The position numbers and the translations under genes were made by a program. Below are positions 32,523 to 39,803 of a stretch of DNA of 64,000 bases, one piece after another (position 1 is the first letter of the stretch; the number at the start of each line of letters is the position of its first letter). The notes below the pieces were generated by a model that worked only from the letters and a program-made list of their open reading frames with translations, was not told where the DNA came from and made no database searches. Source of the stretch: Streptomyces sp. A1277 (lineage in GTDB: Bacteria > Actinomycetota > Actinomycetes > Streptomycetales > Streptomycetaceae); assembly GCF_004795015.1 (NCBI RefSeq), contig NZ_SSBI01000036.1, positions 1 through 64,000 on the forward strand. The letters are read 5' to 3'.

Positions 32523-32635
32523 ATGCAAAATGGGTCCCCCCACGAGACCTTGAGGCACGGATTCCGTTATCCGCGCACACAACTGACCCACAGGTTGCCA
32601 ACGGGGTTGTAAGGCCGACGGTTACAGTTCCGTAC

Positions 32636-32998
32636 ATGCCGAAGAAGCTCGTGATCAAGGTGACCGCAGGTGCCGACTCCGCCGAGCGCTGCTCGCAGGC
32701 GTTCACCGTGGCGGCCGTCGCCGTCGCCAGCGGGGTGGAGGTCTCGCTCTGGCTGACCGGGGAATCCGCGTGGTTCGCCCTGCCGGGGCGCGCCGCCGAG
32801 TTCGAGCTGCCGCACTCCGCGCCGCTGCCGGACCTGATCGAGTCGATTCAGGCGGGCGGCCGGATCACGCTGTGCACGCAGTGCGCGGCCCGGCGCGACA
32901 TCACCGAGGAGGACGTCCTGGAGGGCGTGCGGATCGCCGGTGCGCAGGTCTTCGTCAGCGAGATCATGGCCGACGGCGTGCAGGCGCTCGTCTACTGA
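32636..32998 (+). CDS. DsrE-family protein
   Basis: A 120-aa DsrE/F-like protein, a fold that carries or transfers persulfide sulfur. It starts MPKKLVIKVTAGADSAERCS. A mid-protein segment GVEVSLWLTGESAWFALPG follows, and CTQCAARRDITEEDVLEG holds a CxxC pair in the position where DsrE proteins have the sulfur-binding cysteine. The end is SEIMADGVQALVY. Likely cytosolic; partner unknown, though a sulfurtransferase operon lies 1 kb away. Confidence 0.88.
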   Translation: MPKKLVIKVTAGADSAERCSQAFTVAAVAVASGVEVSLWLTGESAWFALPGRAAEFELPHSAPLPDLIESIQAGGRITLCTQCAARRDITEEDVLEGVRIAGAQVFVSEIMADGVQALVY

Positions 32999-33000
32999 GG

Positions 33001-33130
33001 GGTCCTCCGGGCGCGGCGGCGGCCGACAGCTCTGTGGAGTCCTTTGGGCACGGCGGGCGACAGCTTGTGGAGTCCTTTGGGCGCGGCGGGCGTCAGCTCC
33101 GAGGGTCCTCCGGCGCGGCGGCCGTCAGCC
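33001..33130. repeat. about 33-bp imperfect tandem repeats
   Basis: Two near-identical 33-bp units starting TGTGGAGTCCTTTGGGC lie at 33033-33065 and 33066-33098, differing at two positions. A diverged copy precedes them (33001-33032) and another follows (33099-33130), each ending around (G/C)GGC(G/C)(G/T)(A/C)CAGC. The array fills the gap between the DsrE and DUF3099 stop codons and may form alternative hairpins acting as a terminator. Confidence 0.75.
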
Positions 33131-33514
33131 GCGTCGTTTCCTGCCGTCCAGCTCGTCCCACCAGGCGTCGGACTCCGGATCGCCGGTGGCACCGTTGGGG
33201 CCGGCGGGACCGGTGGGTCCGTCCTTGCCGGGCCGGGTGGCACCGTGGGGACCGGCGGGACCGGTGGGTCCGTCCTTGCCGGGCCGGGTGTCGCCGGGTG
33301 GGGGCGGACGGGCGGCGGGCTCGTCCCACCAGCGGTCCTCCGGCCCCTTGCGGTTGCCCACCATCGCCGCGACGGGCGGGATCACCATCGCGACCACGCA
33401 CATCGCGATGGCGGCCGGCATCGACCAGAGCCTCACGAAGGCCCAGGCCGAGACGAAGAGGACGAGGCACACGCCCATCAGCACGAAGTAGGCGCGCCGG
33501 CGTCGGCGATACAT
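33125..33514 (-). CDS. DUF3099 membrane protein with collagen-like repeats
   Basis: A 129-aa actinobacterial DUF3099 protein. A basic N terminus (MYRRRRRAYFVLMGVCL) is followed by two membrane helices (about 8-28 and 33-52) and MVIPPVAAMVGNRKGPED. The C-terminal cytosolic tail contains two GPTGPAGP-containing units encoded by a 51-bp direct repeat (33185-33235 and 33236-33286), giving interrupted Gly-x-y collagen-like triplets. Family members usually have a shorter tail. Function is unknown. Confidence 0.85.
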   Translation of the reverse strand: MYRRRRRAYFVLMGVCLVLFVSAWAFVRLWSMPAAIAMCVVAMVIPPVAAMVGNRKGPEDRWWDEPAARPPPPGDTRPGKDGPTGPAGPHGATRPGKDGPTGPAGPNGATGDPESDAWWDELDGRKRRG

Positions 33515-33582
33515 GACTCCAGCGTAGGCCGGATTCGCTCGCGCGGCCGGTCCAGCGGAAGCGGAATCCCCCTCCGGGCAGC

Positions 33583-33640
33583 CCGAAGGGCCGTACCCGC
33601 GCCAAGGAAGCGTCCAACCCCCTGGGGTACGGCCCTTCGG
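33583..33640 (-). terminator. terminator of the sulfurtransferase-DUF1416 operon
   Basis: CCGAAGGGCCGTACCC (33583-33598) and GGGTACGGCCCTTCGG (33625-33640) are a perfect 16-bp inverted repeat with a 26-nt loop, 30 bp past the DUF1416 stop codon on the minus strand. Confidence 0.85.
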
Positions 33641-33669
33641 CCGGTCGCCGGCCGCGCCGGCGCCACTTG

Positions 33670-33957
33670 CTAGACGGCGATGGCCACCTCGGCGAGGCCA
33701 CCCGTCTGCGCCACGACCGTGCGGTCCGCGCTGCCGCCGGGGACGAGGGCGCGCACCGTCCAGGTGCCCTCGGCCGCGTAGAAGCGGAACTGTCCGGTGG
33801 CCGAGGTCGGGACCTCGGCGGTGAACTCGCCGGTCGAGTCCAGCAGGCGGACGTAGCCGGTGACGGGCTCGCCGTCGCGGGTCACGCTGCCCTGGATGGT
33901 GGTCTCACCGGGCTTGATGGTCGAAGCGTCGGGGCCGCCGGCCTTTGCTCCACACAT
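33670..33957 (-). CDS. DUF1416 protein
   Basis: A 95-aa beta-sandwich-like protein of the DUF1416 family. It begins MCGAKAGGPDAS and ends with GSADRTVVAQTGGLAEVAIAV. The central strand set (IQGSVTRDGEPVTGYVRLLD, AAEGTWTVRALV) resembles carboxypeptidase-regulatory domains. In actinobacteria it is almost always encoded directly after a CysA/SseA-type sulfurtransferase, as here, which suggests a joint role in sulfur metabolism. There is no signal peptide. The start has TGT-Cys as second residue, which is conserved in the family as I recall. Confidence 0.9.
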   Translation of the reverse strand: MCGAKAGGPDASTIKPGETTIQGSVTRDGEPVTGYVRLLDSTGEFTAEVPTSATGQFRFYAAEGTWTVRALVPGGSADRTVVAQTGGLAEVAIAV

Positions 33958-34032
33958 GGTCTTCTGTCCTTCGGGTCTCGGTCGTGCTGGTCGGGAGTCC
34001 GCCCGCTCGCGCGGGCGGCGTGGCGCCGGGCC

Positions 34033-34878
34033 TTACTTGTTGGCGCCGAGCTCGATCGGCACGCCGACGAGGGAGCCGTACTCGGTCCACGAACCGTCGT
34101 AGTTCTTGACGTTCTCCTGGCCGAGGAGCTGGTGCAGCACGAACCAGGTGAGCGCGGAGCGCTCGCCGATGCGGCAGTAGGCGATGGTGTCCTTCGACAG
34201 GTCGACCTGCTCGGCCTCGTAGAGGGCGCGCAGCTCGTCGTCCGACTTGAAGGTGCCGTCGTCGTTGGCGTTCTTCGACCACGGGATGTTGCGGGCGCTC
34301 GGCACGTGGCCGGGGCGCTGCGACTGCTCCTGCGGGAGGTGGGCCGGGGCGAGCAGCTTGCCGCTGAACTCGTCGGGCGACCGCACGTCGACCAGGTTCT
34401 GGTTGCCGATGGCCTTCACGACGTCGTCGCGGTAGGCGCGGATCGACTCGTCCTGCGGCTTGGCCTTGTACTGGGTGGCCGGGCGGGACGGGACCTGGTC
34501 GCCGTCGACGAGGTCGCGGGAGTCGAGCTCCCACTTCTTGCGGCCGCCGTCGAGCAGACGCACGTCCTGGTGGCCGTAGAGCTTGAAGTACCAGAACGCG
34601 TAGGACGCGAACCAGTTGTTGTTGCCGCCGTAGAGCACGACCGTGGTGTCGTTGGCGATGCCCTTCTTCGACAGCAGCTCCTCGAAGCCGGCCTGGTCGA
34701 TGAAGTCGCGGCGGACCGGGTCCTGGAGGTCCTTGGTCCAGTCGATCCGGATCGCGTTCTTGATGTGGTTCTTCTCGTACGCGGAGGTGTCCTCGTCGAC
34801 CTCGACGATGGCGACCTGCGGGTCCTCGATGTGGGCCTCGACCCAGTCGGCGTCTACCAGGACGTCACTGCGGCTCAT
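34033..34878 (-). CDS. thiosulfate/3-mercaptopyruvate sulfurtransferase
   Basis: A 281-aa two-domain rhodanese of the actinobacterial CysA/SseA type. The N-terminal inactive domain includes VLVDADWVEAHIEDPQV. The C-terminal catalytic domain has VDVRSPDEFSGKLLAP and the active-site loop YCRIGERSALTWF, whose Cys carries the persulfide. The ATG at 34878 is supported by GGAGGAGAACACA; the frame stays open far upstream but without conservation. A leader peptide ORF lies 158 bp upstream and DUF1416 follows downstream. Confidence 0.95.
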   Translation of the reverse strand: MSRSDVLVDADWVEAHIEDPQVAIVEVDEDTSAYEKNHIKNAIRIDWTKDLQDPVRRDFIDQAGFEELLSKKGIANDTTVVLYGGNNNWFASYAFWYFKLYGHQDVRLLDGGRKKWELDSRDLVDGDQVPSRPATQYKAKPQDESIRAYRDDVVKAIGNQNLVDVRSPDEFSGKLLAPAHLPQEQSQRPGHVPSARNIPWSKNANDDGTFKSDDELRALYEAEQVDLSKDTIAYCRIGERSALTWFVLHQLLGQENVKNYDGSWTEYGSLVGVPIELGANK

Positions 34879-35036
34879 TGTGTTCTCCTCCGGGGCAGTC
34901 TGCGGCGAGATGGTGCGTAATCGTGCGTGATGCGGATGTACGGGGCGCGGGCCGGCCCCGCGAGCACAGGCAACATGCGGGATGGCCCCGACCTGCGGTC
35001 GAAGGGCCCGGGAACGCGGGAAACAGGACGTCCCGC

Positions 35037-35144
35037 TCAGACAGTGCGACAGAGCATGGCGGCGACGCGGCACAGGTCCACTGCCCGCCGCTTCGTGAGA
35101 TCCGCCTGTCCCCGCTGCGGGAGACCGCCAATAGAGCACTGCAT
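35037..35144 (-). CDS. Cys/Arg leader peptide upstream of the sulfurtransferase operon
   Basis: A 35-aa ORF on the minus strand ends in TKRRAVDLCRVAAMLCRTV. This matches the short putative leader peptides (R-x-V-D-L-x-R-V-A-x-x-x-C-R pattern) found in front of sulfur-assimilation genes in streptomycetes. The two cysteines near the C terminus would let ribosome stalling report cysteine supply (inference). An in-frame stop lies upstream of the ATG at 35144, so this start is fixed unless a non-ATG is used; its ribosome site is weak. The sulfurtransferase start is 158 bp downstream. Confidence 0.7.
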   Translation of the reverse strand: MQCSIGGLPQRGQADLTKRRAVDLCRVAAMLCRTV

Positions 35145-35361
35145 GGGTCCGATCGTAGGGAGGTACGGGCGGACATGTCACCGTTGTGTCGCATGGCGAG
35201 ACGCGATCGTCCGCCATACGGGATGAGGTGCGGGTGCACGCAGCTCCCGCACCGCTTCCCGGGCTGCGGGGCCGACCGGTCATCTGCGGACCGGACTCGG
35301 CCGTCTCACTATGTGGCAGGCGGAGCCGGTGCGCCTGAGGTCTACCCGGCCGCGGGCCGGA
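35145..35361. promoter_or_regulatory. upstream region of the leader peptide and sulfurtransferase operon
   Basis: No coding sequence is supported here. The stretch lies between the leader-peptide start and the end of the DUF2993 gene, and should carry the operon promoter on the minus strand. No clear consensus or hairpin could be assigned. Confidence 0.4.
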
Positions 35362-36051
35362 TCATCCCGCCAGGCGTACGTCGGTGCCGGTCACCGATAT
35401 CTCCAGGCCGTCGGCGGTCGGCTGGATCTTCTCCAGCTTCAGGCCGTTCGGCAGCCCGCCGACCTCGCGCTCGAAGTCGGTCTTCTCGCGGATCAGCCCC
35501 TCCAGGCCCGGGATGCCCTCGCCCGGCACCTTGTCCGCGTGGACGCGGACGGTGTGGCCGCCGACCAGGGTGACGGAGGACAGGACGCTGCGCGAGAGCG
35601 TGCGCCCCAGGATGTCGACCGTCCCGGTCACCTTCACCTTGCCCTTGCCGCCGTACTCGACGGCGACGCCGTCGCTGGCCGCCTTCGTCAGGTCCTCGTA
35701 GGAGATGACGGCGGTCCCGGTGGCGTGGGCGGCGGTGGCGCCCGAGAAGCCGTCGGTCAGCCGCACCCGGTGCAGTTCGGCGTTCATGGTGGAGATCCGC
35801 AGGGTGCGGCCGGCCGCGGTCGTCTCGATCCCGGTGATCTCCACGTCGACCTCGTCGAGCTCCGATCCGGCGAGCTGGGTCAGGAACGGGAAGCCCTTGA
35901 TGGAGACGTCGGTGGAACCGATCCGCGCCCCGTCCACCTTCACCCGGTCCTCGGCCTGCGACTCGGCGACGTACACCGCCACCCGGTCCACGGCGACGAA
36001 CACCCCCGCCAGAATCACCAGGACGACGAGTGTCGTTCGCAGTGCGCGCAT
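35362..36051 (-). CDS. DUF2993 (LmeA-like) phospholipid-binding protein
   Basis: A 229-aa exported or membrane-anchored protein. The N-terminal helix TTLVVLVILAGVFVAVDRVA is followed by AESQAEDRVKVDGARIGSTD (split motif), then VSIKGFPFLTQLAGSELDEV, the DUF2993 signature. The rest is beta-rich as in mycobacterial LmeA, which binds phospholipids and supports lipomannan growth. The ATG at 36051 follows GGAAGGACAGGC; a longer frame upstream is antisense-like. Function in streptomycetes is not known. Confidence 0.88.
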   Translation of the reverse strand: MRALRTTLVVLVILAGVFVAVDRVAVYVAESQAEDRVKVDGARIGSTDVSIKGFPFLTQLAGSELDEVDVEITGIETTAAGRTLRISTMNAELHRVRLTDGFSGATAAHATGTAVISYEDLTKAASDGVAVEYGGKGKVKVTGTVDILGRTLSRSVLSSVTLVGGHTVRVHADKVPGEGIPGLEGLIREKTDFEREVGGLPNGLKLEKIQPTADGLEISVTGTDVRLAG

Positions 36052-36142
36052 GCCTGTCCTTCCCCGCCTGCCCGTCCGTACGGACCCCTTGGCGCCCGTG
36101 AGCCACCTGCGACCGCACGGCACGTCCCCGCGTGATCGACGT

Positions 36143-36179
36143 GCGAAAGCCCTCCAACGGTTCCCCGTGGAGGGCTTCG
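36143..36179. terminator. hairpin between membrane-protein gene and DUF2993 gene
   Basis: AAGCCCTCCA (36147-36156) pairs with TGGAGGGCTT (36168-36177), extended by GCG/CGC flanks. It lies 40 bp past the stop of the minus-strand membrane-protein gene and upstream of the DUF2993 start. Confidence 0.7.
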
Positions 36180-36218
36180 CCATGCAGCCGGCGCGGTACC
36201 GATTCCCGCCGTACGGGC

Positions 36219-37526
36219 CTACGTCAGCACACGGCCGAGCAGGTAGACGGCCGGGGCGGCCGCGGTGAGCGGCAGGGCCACACCCGCCGTCATGTGCACG
36301 AAGCGTGACGGGTAGTCATAGCTCGCCACCCGCAGCCCGATCAGCGCGCAGACCCCGGCGACGAGGCCGAGCAGCGCGCCCTTCGCGCCCAGGTCGGTGA
36401 CGGCACCCGCCGCGGCGCCCGCCCCCGCCGCGACGACCAGCGCCGCCACGACCGAGACCGGCCCCGGCAACGGCAGCGCCCGTACGAGCACGGCGGCGGC
36501 CACGGCGACCGCGCCGACCGTCACGGCGTCCGGGACGGCCGCGAGGTGCCCGGCCGCGAGCACCGCGAGCGCGGCGGACGCGACGGTGGCCATCAGCCCC
36601 TGCATCCGCTCGTCGGCACCGGCCCGGCTGCGCAGCTGGAGGACGACGGTGAGCAGCACCCAGACGCCGAGCGTGCCGATGATGGCGGCCGGGCCGTTCT
36701 CCCGGCCCGCCGCGAGCAGCGCCACATCGGCGACCAGCCCGCCGGCGAACGCGAGCGCGATGCCCTGCCGGGCCGGCCACATCCCATTGAGCCGGAACCA
36801 GCCCGCCGCCGTCACCGCCTGGAGCAGCACCAGCGGTACGGCCAGGGCGTACGAGCCGATGGCCGCGCCGAGCGCCAGCAGCAGCCCGAGCACCGCGGTG
36901 ATCGCGGCCGGCTGGATTCCCGGCGCGATGATCGGGGAACGCCCCTCGGCGCGGGCGCGCTGGGCGTCGGTGATCCGGGCGTTGCCCAGTGTGGTGGGCG
37001 CGCTGTAGCCGTCGTCGCCGGGAGCCCCGGCGGGCGCGGGGGCGGGCGTGGCCCGGACCTCCGGGGGCAGCGGGTACGAGCCGGTCCCGGGGGCGGCGGT
37101 GTGCTGCGGGTGCACGGGCGCGGGGCCGGCGGGGTCCGCCGGGACCGCCGGCGGGGCGGGCCGGGGCTCGGGCTGGATGGCCGGCTGGTACTGGGTGTCC
37201 CAGGTCTGGCCCTGCCAGGTCTGGGTCATGCCCTGGTCCGCCTGCCCGGCCGAGGTGTCCGCGTACCCCTGACCGGCGTACCCCTGACCGGCGTACCCCT
37301 GACCGGCGTACCCCTGTCCGCCCTGCGACGGATCGCCGTACGGCTGCTGGCCGTGGGGCTGCTGACCGTACGTCTGCTGCCCGTACGCCTCCTGCGGGTA
37401 CGGGTGCTGCTGCGGGTCCTGCCCGTAGGCGTACTGCTGCGGGTCCGGGTACTGCGGCTGCGGCTGCGGCTGCTGTTCCGGACCCGGGCCCGGGTAGTAC
37501 GGGTGCTGCTGATCGCTGTTGCTCAT
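36219..37526 (-). CDS. polytopic membrane protein with Gln/Tyr/Gly-rich N-terminal domain
   Basis: A 435-aa protein. The first about 215 residues are disordered and dominated by Gln, Pro, Tyr and Gly, including four GQGYA repeats encoded by a 15-bp tandem repeat (37261-37317) and several YGQQ units. The rest contains 8-9 hydrophobic helices, from PAAITAVLGLLLALGAAIGS to the C terminus. Family not recognised. Low-complexity regions of this kind occur in streptomycete membrane proteins placed next to small ubiquitin-like genes. It lies 10 bp downstream of the MoaD-like gene on the same strand, so an operon is likely. Confidence 0.8.
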   Translation of the reverse strand: MSNSDQQHPYYPGPGPEQQPQPQPQYPDPQQYAYGQDPQQHPYPQEAYGQQTYGQQPHGQQPYGDPSQGGQGYAGQGYAGQGYAGQGYADTSAGQADQGMTQTWQGQTWDTQYQPAIQPEPRPAPPAVPADPAGPAPVHPQHTAAPGTGSYPLPPEVRATPAPAPAGAPGDDGYSAPTTLGNARITDAQRARAEGRSPIIAPGIQPAAITAVLGLLLALGAAIGSYALAVPLVLLQAVTAAGWFRLNGMWPARQGIALAFAGGLVADVALLAAGRENGPAAIIGTLGVWVLLTVVLQLRSRAGADERMQGLMATVASAALAVLAAGHLAAVPDAVTVGAVAVAAAVLVRALPLPGPVSVVAALVVAAGAGAAAGAVTDLGAKGALLGLVAGVCALIGLRVASYDYPSRFVHMTAGVALPLTAAAPAVYLLGRVLT

Positions 37527-37536
37527 GTTCTGGGGT

Positions 37537-37791
37537 TCACCCTCCTGCGAACGGCGGGAGCACCTCGACCGTGCCGCCCTCGGCAAGGCGTACGGTCTCA
37601 TGGCTCCGGGTACCGACGGGGTCGCCGTCGATGAGGAACGAGCACCTGCGCAGTACGCGGCTCAGCTCGCCGGGGTGCTGTGCGCGCACCGCGTCGAGCG
37701 CCTCCTTGAGGGTCGCGGCGGCGTACGGCTCCTCCGCGGTGCCGGCCGCGGCCTTGGCGGCTGCCCAGTAGCGGATGGTTCCCGCAGGCAT
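37537..37791 (-). CDS. MoaD/ThiS-family sulfur carrier-like protein
   Basis: An 84-aa beta-grasp protein ending in Gly-Gly (VEVLPPFAGG), the terminus that is adenylated and thiocarboxylated in MoaD and ThiS sulfur carriers. Start MPAGTIRYWAAAKAAAGTAE and VRAQHPGELSRVLRRCSFLIDG are typical of actinobacterial MoaD-like proteins. The ATG has AAAGGAG upstream. No molybdopterin or thiamine gene lies nearby, so its pathway is not clear. It is immediately upstream of the Gln-rich membrane gene and downstream of the hydrolase gene. Confidence 0.88.
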   Translation of the reverse strand: MPAGTIRYWAAAKAAAGTAEEPYAAATLKEALDAVRAQHPGELSRVLRRCSFLIDGDPVGTRSHETVRLAEGGTVEVLPPFAGG

Positions 37792-37853
37792 GGCGGCGCT
37801 CCTTTCGTTCCGTTCGTTCCGTGCCGGTCGGGGCATCGGCTGCCCATCATGGT

Positions 37854-38750
37854 TCACCGCCGCACCGCCCAGTCGGCGATGCGGGTGAGCAAGGTCTCGC
37901 CCGCCGCGTTCTCCGCGTGCCCCATCCCGCGCTCCAGCCACAGGTCCGCCGCCTCGCCCGCGGCGGCGGCCAGCATGCGCGGGTGGTCGAGCGGGAAGTA
38001 CGGGTCCCGGTCGCCGTGCACGATCAGCAGGGGCGCCGGGGGGATCAGGGCCGCCGCCGCGACCGGGGAGAGCGGGACCGGGTTCCACTCGTCGTGGTGG
38101 ATGCGCGTACGGAAGCCGTAGCGCCCGACCAGCCGGCCGGTGGGGCGGGTGACCATCCAGTGCAGGCGGCGCATCGGGGCCGTCCCCCGGTAGTACCAAC
38201 GCGCCGGAGCGCTCACGGACACCACCGCGTCGGCGTGTGTTCCCGTACGCGCCCCTGTGCGCCCCCCGCGCTCCGCAACGGGCCCGGCGCCCTCGCCGTC
38301 CGCCGCCGGGTCCGCGTACAGCGCGCCGTGCCGGAGCACCACCGAGCCGCCCATCGAGAAGCCGACCGTCACCACCCGCCGGTGCCCGAGCGAGCGCGCC
38401 CAGGCGACCGCCGCCGCGAGGTCCAGCACCTCTCGGTCGCCGACCGTGGAAAGACCGCCGGACCTGCCGTGGCCCCGGAAGGAGAAGCTGACCACGGCCG
38501 CGTACCGGGAGAACGTCCGTACGGCCCGCCGTACCGCGGGGCGGTCGGCCGAACCGGTGAACCCGTGCGCGACGACGATCACCGTGCCCGGGTCCCCGGC
38601 CCTCCCGTCCGCGGCGTCATCCGCCGTGCACAGGTCGTACACCGCCTCGATCCCGACCCCGTCGTCCGCCCGCAACGTGGTCCGCAGCGGGCCGCGCGTG
38701 ATCGAGCGAACAGAGGAATCCGGAATTCTCCCCTCGGACACAGAACTCAT
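37854..38750 (-). CDS. alpha/beta hydrolase
   Basis: A 298-aa alpha/beta-hydrolase-fold enzyme. Oxyanion region VVAHGFTGS, nucleophile elbow VGFSMGGSVVL (Ser), acid residue in VHGDRDPYF, and histidine in GMGHAEN complete the triad. Dienelactone-hydrolase or lysophospholipase-like members are the nearest types; the substrate is unknown. It has no signal peptide. It is divergent from glnR, and its ATG lies about 20 bp from the hairpin upstream of glnR. Confidence 0.87.
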   Translation of the reverse strand: MSSVSEGRIPDSSVRSITRGPLRTTLRADDGVGIEAVYDLCTADDAADGRAGDPGTVIVVAHGFTGSADRPAVRRAVRTFSRYAAVVSFSFRGHGRSGGLSTVGDREVLDLAAAVAWARSLGHRRVVTVGFSMGGSVVLRHGALYADPAADGEGAGPVAERGGRTGARTGTHADAVVSVSAPARWYYRGTAPMRRLHWMVTRPTGRLVGRYGFRTRIHHDEWNPVPLSPVAAAALIPPAPLLIVHGDRDPYFPLDHPRMLAAAAGEAADLWLERGMGHAENAAGETLLTRIADWAVRR

Positions 38751-38771
38751 GTGGGTTATTCTCCTGTGAAG

Positions 38772-38804
38772 AGGATCCGGGCAAAGCAGCCCCCGGATCC
38801 TTTT
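38772..38804 (+). terminator. intrinsic-terminator-like hairpin upstream of glnR
   Basis: AGGATCCGGG (38772-38781) pairs with CCCGGATCCT (38792-38801) around a 10-nt loop and is followed by T residues (38801-38804), a classical terminator on the plus strand. No plus-strand gene lies upstream. It could be an attenuator in a long glnR leader, end a small RNA, or block antisense reading from the divergent hydrolase promoter. Confidence 0.65.
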
Positions 38805-38820
38805 GTGCTTTCCGGACGTT

Positions 38821-38853
38821 GTTACGGCGACGTTTCGACAAGCTCAGCGGAAC
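38821..38853 (+). promoter_or_regulatory. weak PHO-box-like repeats upstream of glnR
   Basis: Three in-phase 11-bp units, GTTACGGCGAC (38821), GTTTCGACAAG (38832) and CTCAGCGGAAC (38843), resemble degenerate PhoP direct repeats. PhoP is known to bind the glnR promoter in S. coelicolor. The match here is weak, so this is a hypothesis. Confidence 0.4.
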
Positions 38854-38937
38854 ACCAGCGTACGAAGCAGAGCCGCATACTCCCCCGGGCCCACCCGGGA
38901 GTGCCCCTTTCGCAGGGAACTGAGGAGGACCGACGTC

Positions 38938-38997
38938 ATGGGCGAGCCAACCGTGCACGATCACCGACCGACGAACCGGGCAGGTGGGCGGCGATGA
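38938..38997 (+). CDS. 19-aa upstream ORF coupled to glnR
   Basis: An ATG with strong GAGGAGGA upstream opens a 19-codon frame (MGEPTVHDHRPTNRAGGRR). Its stop codon overlaps the glnR start (ATGA). This is the best ribosome site near glnR, whose own ATG has GGGCGGCG only. The layout suggests translational coupling, with glnR expression depending on translation of this short peptide. Confidence 0.65.
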   Translation: MGEPTVHDHRPTNRAGGRR

Positions 38998-39779
38998 GTT
39001 CCCTGCTGCTCCTGACGAATGCCCTCCAGCCGTCGACGGAGGTGCTCCCCGCCCTCGGCCTCCTGCTGCACAGCGTGCGGGTGGCCCCCGCCGAGGGGCC
39101 CGCCCTCGTGGACACCCCCGGTGCCGACGTCATCCTCGTGGACGGGCGACGGGACCTGCCCCAGGTCCGCTCGCTCTGCCAGCTGCTGCGGTCCACCGGG
39201 CCCGGCTGTCCGCTGATCCTCGTCGTCACGGAGGGCGGGCTCGCGGCCGTCACCGCGGACTGGGGCGTCGACGACGTGCTGCTGGACACGGCGGGCCCCG
39301 CCGAGGTCGAGGCGCGGCTGCGGCTGGCCACCGGCCGGCAGCAGATCACTTCCGACGACTCCCCGATGGAGATCCGCAACGGTGATCTCTCGGTGGACGA
39401 GGCGACATACAGCGCGAAACTCAAGGGCCGGGTCCTGGACCTCACCTTCAAGGAATTCGAACTGCTCAAATACCTGGCGCAGCACCCGGGCCGGGTCTTC
39501 ACCCGCGCCCAGCTGCTCCAGGAGGTCTGGGGCTACGACTACTTCGGCGGTACGCGCACGGTCGACGTCCACGTACGGCGGCTGCGCGCCAAGCTCGGCC
39601 CCGAGCACGAGTCGCTGATCGGCACCGTCCGCAACGTGGGCTACCGCTTCGTCGCCCCCGAGAAGGTGGAGCGGGCGGCCGAGGAGGCCAAGGCGGCCGC
39701 GCGTACCCTCACCCGTTCGGAGCAGCCGGGCGTTGCCGAGGTCACGGAAGAAGCCCCGGTCCGGCCTGCCAAGAGGTAG
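38994..39779 (+). CDS. glnR: global nitrogen regulator GlnR
   Basis: GlnR is the orphan OmpR-type regulator activating glnA, amtB, nirB and related nitrogen genes in streptomycetes. The 261-aa sequence starts MSSLLLLTNALQPSTEVLPA and VILVDGRRDLPQVRSLCQLL, nearly identical to my recollection of S. coelicolor GlnR. The receiver pocket is atypical (D50-like Asp present but no full acidic pocket), as known for GlnR. The winged helix has FKEFELLKYLAQHPGRVFTR and TRTVDVHVRRLRAKLG. A variable tail follows. The next gene (LacI type) begins 24 bp later. Confidence 0.96.
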   Translation: MSSLLLLTNALQPSTEVLPALGLLLHSVRVAPAEGPALVDTPGADVILVDGRRDLPQVRSLCQLLRSTGPGCPLILVVTEGGLAAVTADWGVDDVLLDTAGPAEVEARLRLATGRQQITSDDSPMEIRNGDLSVDEATYSAKLKGRVLDLTFKEFELLKYLAQHPGRVFTRAQLLQEVWGYDYFGGTRTVDVHVRRLRAKLGPEHESLIGTVRNVGYRFVAPEKVERAAEEAKAAARTLTRSEQPGVAEVTEEAPVRPAKR

Positions 39780-39803
39780 GTCCATCCGCGTAGACTGCCG
39801 CGC

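Noticed and set aside
34879..35283. Upstream extension of the sulfurtransferase frame
   Set aside because: The extension is non-conserved and overlaps the leader-peptide region in another frame; a strong ribosome site fixes the start at 34878.
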